In this document: positions 1 through 8,435 of the stretch, in pieces
Numbering within the stretch: position 1 is the first letter of the stretch
Layout of the letters: the number at the start of each line of letters is the position of its first letter
NCBI GenBank assembly: GCA_003481745.1
Contig: QULP01000002.1
Span: 1-64,000 of the forward strand
Reading direction: 5' to 3'
DNA from: Firmicutes bacterium OM04-13BH
Lineage (GTDB): Bacteria; Bacillota; Clostridia; Lachnospirales; Lachnospiraceae
DNA: 64,000 nt
Program-made: the position numbers and the translations under genes
The notes under the pieces: model-generated
Told to the model about the DNA's origin: nothing
What the model saw: only the letters and a program-made list of their open reading frames with translations
Databases searched by the model: none

Positions 1-864
1 GATATTTATGCTGCAGGTGATGCAGTTCAGGTAAAACATTATGTTACTGGCAATGATGCTTTAATCTTTTTAGCGGGACCTGCCAATAAACAGGGAAGGA
101 TCATTGCTGATAATATTTGTGGCGGTGATAGTCGTTACTTGGGCAGTCAGGGAAGCTCCGTTATCAAAGTGTTTGATATGACAGCAGCCACTACAGGTAT
201 CAATGAAACCAATGCCAAAAAGTCAGGATTAGAGGTAGATACAGTAATTCTTTCTCCTATGAGTCATGCCGGTTACTATCCTGGCGGAAAAGTGATGACC
301 ATGAAGGTGGTTTTTGAAAAAAAGACGTATCGTTTGCTTGGTACTCAGATTATTGGATATGAAGGAGTTGATAAACGTATTGATGTGCTGGCAACAGCAA
401 TTCATGCAGGGCTGAAGGCAACCCAGCTGAAGGATTTGGATCTCGCATATGCACCGCCTTATTCCTCTGCCAAGGATCCTGTAAATATGGCAGGATTCAT
501 GATAGACAATATAGCAAAAGGGACCTTAAAACAATGGCATTTGGAAGATATGGATAAGATTTCTAGAGATAAAAGTGTTGTGTTGCTGGATGTGAGAACT
601 GTAGGTGAATTTAGCAGGGGACATATGAATGGATTCAAAAATATTCCTGTAGATGAACTGAGGGAACGGATCAATGAAATTGAGAAAGGAAAGCCTGTGT
701 ATCTGATATGCCAGAGTGGTCTGCGCAGTTATATTGCGAGCCGTATTCTGGAAGGAAATGGATATGAAACATACAACTTCTCCGGCGGATTCCGTTTCTA
801 TGATGCAGTGGTTAATGACCGTGTGCTGATCGAAAGGACATATGCATGCGGTATGGATTATTAG
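1..864 (+). CDS. FAD-dependent CoA-disulfide reductase/NADH oxidase with C-terminal rhodanese domain (5' end outside window)
   Basis: The reading frame is open from base 1, so this is the last 287 residues of a longer gene. It opens with DIYAAGDAVQ, the second FAD-binding motif of pyridine nucleotide-disulfide oxidoreductases, followed by the dimerisation domain (to about residue 170). The last 110 residues form a rhodanese domain with VVLLDVRTVGEFSRGH and the active-site loop CQSGLRS. This architecture is known from CoA-disulfide reductases and related NADH oxidases that handle persulfide or CoA disulfides in the cytoplasm. The TTG at 139 is not the start. Exact substrate cannot be told without the N-terminal redox cysteine, which is outside the window. 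Neighbours (Crp/Fnr regulator, thioredoxin) fit a redox-stress locus. Confidence 0.88.
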   Translation, partial: DIYAAGDAVQVKHYVTGNDALIFLAGPANKQGRIIADNICGGDSRYLGSQGSSVIKVFDMTAATTGINETNAKKSGLEVDTVILSPMSHAGYYPGGKVMTMKVVFEKKTYRLLGTQIIGYEGVDKRIDVLATAIHAGLKATQLKDLDLAYAPPYSSAKDPVNMAGFMIDNIAKGTLKQWHLEDMDKISRDKSVVLLDVRTVGEFSRGHMNGFKNIPVDELRERINEIEKGKPVYLICQSGLRSYIASRILEGNGYETYNFSGGFRFYDAVVNDRVLIERTYACGMDY

Positions 865-906
865 AAATAAACAAAATATTTTTATAATTTTCTCGTAGCA
901 TAAAAA

Positions 907-960
907 GATCCCCCATTTATTAGAATGACTTCCATAATTCTGATAAATGGAGGATTCTTT
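907..960. terminator. Bidirectional terminator between convergent genes
   Basis: A long inverted repeat (arms about 907-926 and 937-957) pairs CCCATTTAT with ATAAATGG plus flanking bases. It is followed by T-rich sequence on both strands, better on the minus strand. It separates the rhodanese-fusion gene (+) from the Crp/Fnr gene (-). Confidence 0.8.
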
Positions 961-981
961 AGATGTTATAGAAAAACATTT

Positions 982-1641
982 TTATGATCTTTGTAGTGTT
1001 TCCAGTCTTTTCGAATCAAGGATTGTGATTTTTCCGCGGGAGAGTCTGACGAGTCCTTCTCCTTGAAAGTATCGGAGCATTCGAGTGATAACTTCCCTGT
1101 GGGAACCAAGATGATTAGCAATCGTCTCATGAGTGATTTTCAGCTCGTTTGTTCCTTCGATAGAGGTCTCTTCTAAAAGAAATGAAGCAACACGCTTATC
1201 CAAACTCTTCCACATGATTTGTTCAATCAGCCACATGACATCAGAAAAACGGGTGGCCATTAACTCATTGGTATAGTTTGCGACGGGAGCAGATTCCTTC
1301 ATAATGCCCTTATAGATTTCAGCAGGGATGATCCAAAGATCAGTATCTTTTTCTGCTTCAATGGTTACTTCAAATTGAATGGAGCGTATGATACATGAGG
1401 CGGATAAAAGACACATATCCATATCGAACAGACGGTAAAGTGTAATCTCTCGTCCTTCATCTGAAAGTATGTAGGTTCGAAGCTGCCCGGATTTAACCAG
1501 TAATAATCCAGTGCAATCCAGGTTTCCATTGTGAATGATTGTCCCTTTTTTTACATACTGTGTGATTAAATTGTCTGAAATTATTTTTTTCTGTGCTGTA
1601 TTTAAGTCATTCCATAGTGGAAAACAATTTTCGAAGTTCAT
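982..1641 (-). CDS. Crp/Fnr family transcriptional regulator
   Basis: A 219-residue regulator with an N-terminal cyclic-nucleotide-binding-like beta barrel (about residues 20-130) and a C-terminal winged helix (ETIANHLGSHREVITRMLRYF, split here as the recognition segment SHREVITRML). The reading frame is open 25 codons further upstream, but the ATG at 1641 is preceded by GGAG at good spacing, and a strong promoter lies at 1666-1694 inside the longer form, so the short form is chosen. No N-terminal cysteine cluster for an Fe-S centre is seen, so it is not a classical Fnr. It probably controls the neighbouring redox genes; the palindrome at 1759-1775 in front of trxA is a candidate target. Confidence 0.88.
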   Translation of the reverse strand: MNFENCFPLWNDLNTAQKKIISDNLITQYVKKGTIIHNGNLDCTGLLLVKSGQLRTYILSDEGREITLYRLFDMDMCLLSASCIIRSIQFEVTIEAEKDTDLWIIPAEIYKGIMKESAPVANYTNELMATRFSDVMWLIEQIMWKSLDKRVASFLLEETSIEGTNELKITHETIANHLGSHREVITRMLRYFQGEGLVRLSRGKITILDSKRLETLQRS

Positions 1642-1665
1642 AACCGTTATCTCCTTTACGAACAT

Positions 1666-1715
1666 AGTATACTTGCTTTTTTTAGATGCGTCAATTATAT
1701 AACTGGCATATGCCA
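1666..1715 (-). promoter_or_regulatory. Sigma-A promoter of the Crp/Fnr gene with upstream palindrome
   Basis: On the minus strand TTGACG (1689-1694) and TATACT (1666-1671) are separated by exactly 17 bp. Just upstream, 1704-1715 is a perfect palindrome TGGCATATGCCA, a possible activator or autoregulatory site. Confidence 0.75.
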
Positions 1716-1758
1716 TAAATAGAAATAAAAAGAAGTGTAATAAAGTAAATTATCTTTT

Positions 1759-1801
1759 CTGTGATATCATCACAGAAGCAAGATCTTTTATGCGATATAT
1801 T
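1759..1801 (+). promoter_or_regulatory. Putative Crp/Fnr site and -10 element of trxA
   Basis: CTGTGATATCATCACAG (1759-1775) has 7-bp inverted arms around ATC. A -10-like TATATT sits at 1796-1801 with no recognisable -35 (CAGAAG). With a start point near 1808 the palindrome centre lies at about -41, the classical class II position for Crp/Fnr activators. The adjacent divergent Crp/Fnr gene is the obvious candidate regulator. The sequence shows palindrome and spacing; binding is inferred. Confidence 0.6.
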
Positions 1802-1830
1802 AAGTTCAAATAGGAGAAGGGGTTAAAAAT

Positions 1831-2154
1831 ATGACATCAATAAATATAAATAAAGAAAAGTTTGGACAATTAATTCATAAGGAAAAGCTGGTTTTGGTTG
1901 ATTTCTGGGCACCTTGGTGTGGTTATTGCCGTAGAATTGGAGCGGCTTATGAAAAAATAAGTGAAGAATACAGCGATATTCTTATTGCTGGAAAAGTAAA
2001 TATTGATGAAGAACCACAGATTGCAGAAGCTGAAAAGATTGAGGTGATTCCTACGCTGGTTTTATATCGAAATGGAAAGGCAATAGATTCTATTGTTGCA
2101 CCTGAATCAAAAATAATGATAGAAAATTTTATTAATGAAGCTTTAGAAAAATAG
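1831..2154 (+). CDS. trxA: Thioredoxin
   Basis: A 107-residue thioredoxin-fold protein with active site WAPWCGYC and the cis-Pro loop IEVIPTLVLY. It is a cytoplasmic thiol-disulfide reductant. The active-site dipeptide is GY rather than the classical GP, so its redox potential may differ. The start ATG follows AGGAGAAGGGG at good spacing. The next gene, 12 bp downstream, was its thioredoxin reductase but is now truncated, so reduction would depend on the second reductase at 10479-11348. Confidence 0.93.
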   Translation: MTSININKEKFGQLIHKEKLVLVDFWAPWCGYCRRIGAAYEKISEEYSDILIAGKVNIDEEPQIAEAEKIEVIPTLVLYRNGKAIDSIVAPESKIMIENFINEALEK

Positions 2155-2166
2155 GAGGACTGCTGT

Positions 2167-2409
2167 ATGAATAAAAATCATGTTTACGATATGATTATCG
2201 TGGGAGGAGGACCTGGTGGGTATACATCAGCATTATACGCAGCCAGAGCAGGATTTGAAACAATTGTTTTAGAAAAATTATCTGCAGGTGGTCAGATGTC
2301 ACTGACCTGGCAGATTGATAACTATCCTGGTTTTGAAAATGGAATTGACGGATTTTCATTGGCAGAGAAAATGCAAAAACAGGCGGAAAAATATATGGGA
2401 AAAATGTAA
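2167..2409 (+). pseudogene. trxB: Truncated thioredoxin reductase (N-terminal 80 codons)
   Basis: The fragment starts with the FAD Rossmann motif IVGGGPGGYTSALYAARAG and continues through NYPGF, the usual first 75 residues of thioredoxin reductase. It stops after QAEKYMGKM, where a full enzyme (about 305-315 residues) would continue to the NADPH domain and its Cys-x-x-Cys centre. A good SD (AGGAGG) precedes the ATG. No matching 3' part is found in the window. The mobile-element scar begins directly downstream, so an insertion or deletion most likely removed the rest. Confidence 0.85.
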
Positions 2410-2844
2410 AGTGAACTCCGCCTTTTGGCATAGGAATTGTTTTGTTAAATTAAATAATGAAACAGAAAATAGTCATTTTAATAGAACATATTAACTATAA
2501 ATAATCAGAATTTGAATAGTGAACTTTTTACACTGAAATATGTACGATTCTAATAATGACATGAACTTATGGGAACGTATTGCGGATACTTTGTGAACTT
2601 TATCCTGATACAATGATTATGCTGATGAAAGAAGGCATAGATAACTGAATACAAGAAAGAGACGAAAAAAAGCCTCAGTAGTTAAGAAAAAACTACTGGG
2701 GCTTTTTTTCGTGCCTGAATATCTCAGCCAATAACTGCGGGCGTATCCCGGCAGGATAAAGGCGGAGCAGGCATGATCCTAAACAGAGGTCCGCCTTCTG
2801 GATTTGAAACGAGCAACAAGATTTCAAATTCAGGAGGAACGGAT
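2410..2844 (+). other. Gene-poor stretch between trxB remnant and sigma-like gene
   Basis: No credible gene. Around 2537-2648 two adjacent frames give short peptides ending LWERIADTL and CELYPDTMIMLMKEG, possibly the frameshifted tail of a lost element protein. 2759-2766 and 2791-2798 are complementary (AAGGCGGA/TCCGCCTT) and could form a hairpin in the leader of the sigma-like gene. Confidence 0.5.
2664..2710 (+). terminator. Rho-independent terminator
   Basis: Arms AAGCCTCAGTAGTT and AACTACTGGGGCTT flank a short A-rich loop and are followed by a run of seven T. The A-run upstream makes it usable on both strands. Confidence 0.85.
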
Positions 2845-3318
2845 ATGTATATTGAACATTCATATTTTTATGAAGGAAAGTATTACGCAAATATTGATGG
2901 AGAAATGATCGAGATTACAAAAGAAGTTGTGTATGCGATGAACAATTTTTACAGAAGTAGCAAGGCAAAAAAAGTTGAGATTAAGAACGAATTAGGAGAG
3001 GTCGTGGATAAGATGCTGCGGGAGGTACCTTACAGTGGACAGTCTATTGATGGAGAAGGATTCATGATTGAGGATTTCCCGGATTTGAATTGTGATGTGG
3101 AACACAGTGTACTGACAAAAATGGAACAGCAGGATATTCACAAAGTGATCGATAAGCTGAATGCGGAGGAACGCATGATTATTTATGGCATTTTCTTTGA
3201 AAATAAGACTCAGACACAGATGGCAGAGATTATGGGGATTTCCAGACAGGTATTAGCGTACAAGCTGAAAACAATCCTTAATAAAATGCGTGAAATGTAT
3301 ATGAAAGAATTTTTTTAA
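2845..3318 (+). CDS. Small sigma-70 region 4-like protein of a mobile element
   Basis: A 157-residue protein; ATG 2845 follows CAGGAGGAAC. The longer frame from 2773 has no SD. The C-terminal 55 residues resemble sigma region 4, with a helix-turn-helix around TQTQMAEIMGISRQVLAYKL. The N-terminal part (YIEHSYFYEGKYYANIDGEM) has no domain I recognise. Proteins of this shape are common just upstream of recombinase genes in Firmicute integrative elements, where they may control excision or transfer genes. It appears intact although its neighbours are not. Function is inferred from the HTH and context only. Confidence 0.7.
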   Translation: MYIEHSYFYEGKYYANIDGEMIEITKEVVYAMNNFYRSSKAKKVEIKNELGEVVDKMLREVPYSGQSIDGEGFMIEDFPDLNCDVEHSVLTKMEQQDIHKVIDKLNAEERMIIYGIFFENKTQTQMAEIMGISRQVLAYKLKTILNKMREMYMKEFF

Positions 3319-3533
3319 AAAATTTTTAAAAAATTTTTGCATCTGCCGAAGTCATTTGACTTTAGTAATTAGAGGAGCTTTAAGGACTCCCTAAATTGCA
3401 CCATGATAACTGAATATCCAATAATAACTGACGTGACATTTCATGCAGAGAGCACGAGGAAGATGCCGCTATAGGATTATAAGACAAAACAAAGATTTTT
3501 AGTTCAGTCCGTAATGCTGCGAAAAAGCACTGA

Positions 3534-3983
3534 CCGAAGCCAGCTGGCAGGCTGGAGAAGAAAAAACAGGAGACAGAACGCTGTAAGGAGTTACGGATGA
3601 TGCTCTATTCGGATATGAAAGAGGGCATTGTATCAAAAGAAGACTATGTTGAGCTTCATGCAGCCTATGGAAAGAGGCTTAGAAATGCGGAAGAGAGTAT
3701 CCGTGCGATCCAGAAAGAAATGGATAGTGAGCTGGAAAAAGCAGACAAAGCCAATACCTGACTGGATTATTTTGTGAAATATCAGGATATTGAAGAACTG
3801 TCCCGCACTGTGGTGGTAGAACTGATCAGGAAAATCCGAGTATATGATAAAAAGAATATAGAGATCACTTTTGATTTTGATGACTGTTATCAGACATTGC
3901 TGAATCAATTACCGGCTATGGGAGTTGATACGGTAATAGATGATGATAATAATCTTCAGGTCAAGGTAAAGGAGGTTGTATAA
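3534..3983 (+). pseudogene. C-terminal tail of a large serine recombinase, with in-frame TGA
   Basis: The frame encodes the charged coiled-coil end of a large serine recombinase (MMLYSDMKEGIVSKEDYVEL), is stopped by TGA at 3759-3761, and resumes in the same frame with LDYFVKYQDIEELSRTVVVE and the terminal beta-strand segment. Related recombinases usually carry a tryptophan at this place (NTW then DYF), so TGG to TGA is the likely change. The catalytic and DNA-binding domains are missing upstream. The fragment ends 2 bp before the ATG of the next recombinase, the arrangement seen where recombinase genes are stacked. Confidence 0.75.
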
Positions 3984-3984
3984 A

Positions 3985-5675
3985 ATGGCACGAAAGAGCA
4001 GGAAAAACATTCCGGAAGTAGTCAGCAGTGCAACCGTCCAAACAGAGATGAGCAGACCATTCCGGGCAGGATTGTATGCCAGAATTTCAATGGAAACAGA
4101 AGAAATCTTAGAAAGAGGAACGATAGAAATCCAGGTGGAATTGATGAAAAACTTTGTAGCAGATACGGAAGATATTTCGGTTGCGGAAGTTTATAAGGAC
4201 TCAGACTATTCAGGTACAAATTTTGACCGTCCTGAATTCGTACAGATGATGGAAGATATCAAGCATGGAAAAATCAATTGTGTTATTGTAAAAGATTTGT
4301 CCAGACTTGGAAGAAATTATGTCGAAACCAGCAATTATATTGAATGAGTATTCCCGTTTTTCCATGTAAGATTCCTGGCTGTGACAGATGATTTCGATTC
4401 TTTCAGAGAAGGTGTAGATCTTACAGTTCCACTGAAGAATATCATCAATGAATTCTATTCGAAAGACCTTGCCAAGAAGAGTAGCAGCGCAAAAAAAGCA
4501 CTTTGGAAAGAGGGAAAATTTACAAGTGCCTGGGAACCGTATGGTTACAGAAAGTCAGAAGAAGACCATCATCAGTTGATTGTTGATGATGAAGCTGCAG
4601 AACATCTGAAAAGTATATTTTCTATGTATATGGATGGCAGGAATTATAGTGATATTGCAAGACAGCTCAATAAAGATGGAGTTTTATCGCTGACTTTACA
4701 GAGAAAATTCTATAAGACCGGTGAAAAGCCGCTTCCGGAGTCAAAACCTTGGAATAATTATGAAGTGAAGCGAGTACTTCAGGATGTTCATTGCACAGGT
4801 GATTCTGTATTTGGAAAATATCAGCAAAGTGTTTTCCAGGGAAATAAACAGAGAAATCGACCAGAGAGTGAATGGGTGCATGTGGAGAACACGCATGAAG
4901 GGATTATAGATCGAGAGTTGTTTCAGCAGGTACAATCTAAAATTCAGGAATATACGGAAGCGTATAAGAAGAAACATCAGCAGAACAATGGGGCTATTCG
5001 AAATCATAATTTCTATACAGGAAAGATATGGTGCGGAGGCTGTGGCAACCGCATGACGTTGTCCAGAGAAAGAAATGGCACATTCTTTTATATCTGCGGA
5101 GCCAATACTAACCATAAATCCGGAGGAAAGCAATGCAAAGGGCACAGAGTCAGAAAAGAATATGTGGATGACGATGTTCTTCGCCTGATCCAAATGCATA
5201 TGAAAACCGCATTGGATACAAAAAAATGATTCAGGAAATGAATGCAGCTTCCAAAAACCAGACACAGTACCTGCTTTTGGATAAAGAAGTGGGGAAACTT
5301 CGACGGGAACTGAGCCGTATCAGTAAGCGTAAATCGGATTTATATGAAGATTACTCGGAACGTTTGATTACAGAAGAAGAGTACATACAGTTTTCTCGGA
5401 TCTATTCCAATGAAATTGAGAATATCAAGAGCCGTCTGGACACAGTATTGGCGGCACAGGTTCGGTATTCTCAGGATTACCACATTGAAGAAGGTTGGGG
5501 AAATGTGATACATACTTATATGTCAAAGCGTAAGCTGACAAAAGAAATGGCAGATGCCTTTGTAGATTCAATTATTATCCATGGTAAGTATGAGTATGAG
5601 ATCAAGCTGGTATATGACGATCAGTTTGCAGATTTACAGAAATTAAAGAAAGAGAAGGAGGCGCAGTCAAGATGA
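3985..5675 (+). pseudogene. Large serine recombinase, inactivated by a stop and a frameshift
   Basis: Starts at ATG 3985 behind GGAGG. The resolvase domain has AGLYARIS with the nucleophilic serine region, YKDSDYSGTNFDRP and VIVKDLSRLGRNYVE. TGA at 4345-4347 interrupts the frame after YIE; VFPFFHVRFLAVTDD continues in frame. The recombinase domain (AWEPYGYRKSE), zinc ribbon (CGGCGNRM and a second Cys pair) and coiled coil follow. At 5220-5226 a run of seven A shifts the frame, so the tail reads from 5226 to 5675 in another frame. In total about 560 codons, the normal length for the family. Such enzymes integrate and excise mobile elements. Two lesions make activity unlikely. Confidence 0.82.
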
Positions 5676-7249
5676 CAGATCTTAGAAAAACAGCTGTTTA
5701 CATCCGTTTATCCGCAGAAGATGACAATGTAGATGGCAGAGCCAAAAAAGAGAGCGACAGTGTAACTTCTCAGAGAATTCTGTTAAAATCATTTGTGATT
5801 GATCAGTTGGGTGTTGCTGAGGCAGATATCCTGGAATATGTGGATGACGGTGTCAGCGGTACTCATTTTAAACGACAGGGATTTCAACAGCTGCAGGATG
5901 ACATGAAAAGCGGAGAAATCGGCTGTGTAGTTGTAAAAGACTTTTCCAGATTCGGAAGAGACTATCTGGAAGTTGGATTTTATATTGAATATATTTTCCC
6001 GCTTCTACAGATTCGATTTATTTCGATTAATGACAGCTATGACAGTGCAGCAAGCAGCGGAATGACTGGTGGAATGAATGTAGCATTGCAGAATCTGGTA
6101 TACAATATGTATAGCCTGGATTTGTCCAAGAAAATTTCATCAGCATTGCAGACAAGAACGAGAAATGGTACACGCCTTCCGGTAAATGCCAGATATGGCT
6201 ATAAAAAAGGAAAAGACGGAAGGCTGGAAGTTGATCCGGAGGCTGCAAAAGTCGTGAAAATGATTTTTCGGATGGCAGCGGAAGGAACAAGTTTTGCAGA
6301 TATTACAAGGGAATTGAACAAACAGGCGATTGCCACTTGTGATGAGCAGAAATTATCAAGAGGGGATCAGGTGCAGTTCCAGAGGTTTGACACGATTAAA
6401 AAGAAACACTGGAGCCCTACGACAGTAGCGGCAATTGTCCGGGATGAGATTTATATTGGAACCAGAATCTGGGGAAAAACACGTTGCAGTATGCATACCG
6501 GTCATAAAGCAGTTCTGAATGATGAAACAGAATGGGTTCGCCTGGAAAATCATCATACGGCAATTATAGACAGGCAATTGTTTGAAAAAGCAAATGAAAT
6601 GCATCCGAAAAAACGGAGAATTGTTGCAGAATCACGCACCAATTTTACTCTGGAAAGACGTAAAAAACAGCCGGCATTGCTGCTATGTGCCAACTGTAGG
6701 CATTCTTTACTAAAAGAAACAGAGCATCTGATGAAATGCTCAGATGCCCGAACCAATGGAGATCCTGTGTGCTGAAGTCTGGAGATCCGAAGGGAACCGC
6801 TGGAGGAGAATATCCTTGGGCTTGTTCATCAGTATGCAGCGTCAATGTTGGAAAAAGAAAAGAAAGTATCTTCCAACAGGTAATGCGACTACAAAGAGAT
6901 CAATACCGCAGAATTGCAAAAACAGAGCCGACAGTTGACCTCGGAAAAGATGAAACTCTATGATGATTACAAAGATGGTTGTATAGATCGTGATTCGTAT
7001 AAGCAGAGAGCTGGAAAGATAAGTGTACAGCTGGATGAAATAAAACGAAAGATAGAAGATGCGGAGAATAGCAAAAAGCTTCTTAAACAAAATGAACTTT
7101 CTGATAAAATAAAACAAAAAGATTTCTTGGGAATTCAGAAGTTCGATACAGAGAAGCTGCGTGAGATTATCAAGGTGATCCGTGTTCATAGTCAGGATGA
7201 AATTGAAATCGAATGGAATTTTGACGATATTTTTTCGGAACAGAGATAA
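5672..7249 (+). pseudogene. Second large serine recombinase with two in-frame stops
   Basis: Begins with an ATGA overlap to the preceding recombinase. The N-terminal 367 residues are intact: KTAVYIRLSAED (catalytic serine region), YVDDGVSGTHFKRQGF, VVVKDFSRFGRDYLEVG, the recombinase domain NARYGYKKG and the first half of the zinc ribbon (LLCANCRHSL). TGA at 6773-6775 and TAA at 6881-6883 interrupt the same frame, which then continues through the coiled coil (KMKLYDDYKDGCIDRDSYK) to 7249. The catalytic domain could still be made as a shortened protein lacking the coiled coil that controls recombination direction. It is best treated as decaying. Confidence 0.82.
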
Positions 7250-7361
7250 CTTGAGCAGGACAAGAATGACTTATCAGAAGATAATAAAGGTGCTGGGACT
7301 ACCTGATGGAAGCGTCAGATAGTCTTCGGCAGAAAAAAATAAAATTTTTTTTGTCCTATAC

Positions 7362-7610
7362 TTGACACATCCACATGTATGCCGACATACCTATTGCCCC
7401 AATATGGCAAAAGCGGGAATGAATCCAAAGACATTACAGTACCTCATGGGGCATTCGGATATATCAGTCACAATGAATGTGTACACGCATATCGGATTCG
7501 ATGACGCTGAGGAAGAATTGAAACGGATGGAAGAGTTTAGAAAAGCGCAGGCGGAGGTTGAACAGAAGAAAGAGAAACCAATGTCGCAGAAGATGTTTAA
7601 GGTAATTTAA
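7362..7610 (+). pseudogene. 3' fragment of a tyrosine recombinase (integrase)
   Basis: About 82 codons matching the catalytic end of ICE/phage integrases: HVCRHTY (box II Arg and His), LMGHSD (His/Trp position) and VYTHIG (tyrosine nucleophile), followed by a charged tail. The N-terminal DNA-binding part and first catalytic Arg are absent, and there is no start with an SD. It marks the end of a second element different from the serine recombinase elements. The following cassette (7736-9362) lies directly beside it and may have been its cargo. Confidence 0.8.
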
Positions 7611-7735
7611 AATGGAAGATAGGCAACACTCTGGCTTAGGTTGGGGCGTTTTTTCTATGGAAAAGAAGTGAAAATGACGATATAATATATGTATAAACAA
7701 TTGTCAAGATAATCATATTTTAAGGAGTGACAGAC

Positions 7736-8425
7736 ATGGAGAATATTACGATACAAACTATAATTTCGATTGTTGCAGCATGTATATCTTTGATTGCGGT
7801 TATTGTATCTATATATTATAATCACAAAAATAATAAGCAGTATTTAAAAAGCTTAGAACCATTGTTATCATTTAAATTATTTGAATTGAAGAGCGAATTG
7901 TATTTAAGGATTACTAATACAGGGAAAAGTGCAGCCAATGATATTACAATAGAAATTAAAAAAATTGAAAATAATGGTGATAGGAATGAGTTAAATCTTG
8001 ATGAATTATTTGACAAGGAATTTGAGCTATATCCAGGTGAATCAACACAGGGACGAATTGCTTTTTGGGGCGAGACAGTTTGTTCAAGTGCATTTCCAAA
8101 AATAGATATTAATGTCCAATATAAAAAAGGTGTTACAGGTAAGTTGGTGAATATGGAGAGAACAGTAATTTTTTCACCTTCATATGATAATAAGATATAT
8201 GGGGATTTTAATATAGATTTGAGAGAACTTAATAAAAATATGAATGTTATGGCAAAGGCAAATTTACGAACCGCGAATTATTTGGATGGTTGTCAAGTGG
8301 CTCCGTTTGACGAGTTAAATATATTGGCACATAGGTCTTTACATGATGATATGCAATCACTAAAAGATGGAGAGAATGCATCAACAATAATGGAACGCAC
8401 AGATGTAATTAAAAATAGGATATAA
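7736..8425 (+). CDS. Membrane-anchored protein of unknown function, partner of the Abi-like gene
   Basis: A 229-residue protein; ATG 7736 follows AAGGAG at 8 bp, while the GTG at 7727 overlaps that SD. Residues 9-27 (IISIVAACISLIAVIVSI) form one transmembrane helix. The rest is soluble, with a beta-rich segment (ELYLRITNTGKSAANDITIE, like an immunoglobulin-like or CARDB-type repeat) and a polar helical C-terminus. I do not recognise a catalytic motif. It ends 10 bp before the Abi-like gene, so the two are probably co-transcribed. Base composition is clearly more AT-rich than the core genes, suggesting acquisition. It could be a membrane sensor or anchor for the downstream protein; that is inference. 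Confidence 0.7.
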   Translation: MENITIQTIISIVAACISLIAVIVSIYYNHKNNKQYLKSLEPLLSFKLFELKSELYLRITNTGKSAANDITIEIKKIENNGDRNELNLDELFDKEFELYPGESTQGRIAFWGETVCSSAFPKIDINVQYKKGVTGKLVNMERTVIFSPSYDNKIYGDFNIDLRELNKNMNVMAKANLRTANYLDGCQVAPFDELNILAHRSLHDDMQSLKDGENASTIMERTDVIKNRI

Positions 8426-8435
8426 AGGAGAATAT

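Larger units (their letters stand above)
2410..7610 (+). mobile_element. Scar of integrative elements: decayed serine recombinases and an integrase fragment
   Basis: This stretch starts exactly at the break in trxB. It holds, in order, a short non-coding stretch with a terminator, a small sigma-like gene, a recombinase tail, a serine recombinase broken by a stop and a frameshift, a second recombinase with two stops, and a tyrosine integrase 3' end. 3319-3533 and 7250-7361 carry no recognisable gene. No relaxase, coupling ATPase or replication gene remains. Several elements probably inserted in the same place and decayed; the exact ends are not visible. Confidence 0.75.

Noticed and set aside
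1642..1716. Longer form of the Crp/Fnr protein
   Set aside because: The added codons contain the promoter elements and have no SD; the ATG at 1641 does.
3759..6883. In-frame TGA stops as recoding (selenocysteine or TGA as tryptophan)
   Set aside because: A TAA and a frameshift also occur in the same genes, the interrupted genes are all mobile or accessory, and housekeeping genes use TGA as stop. Decay is simpler.
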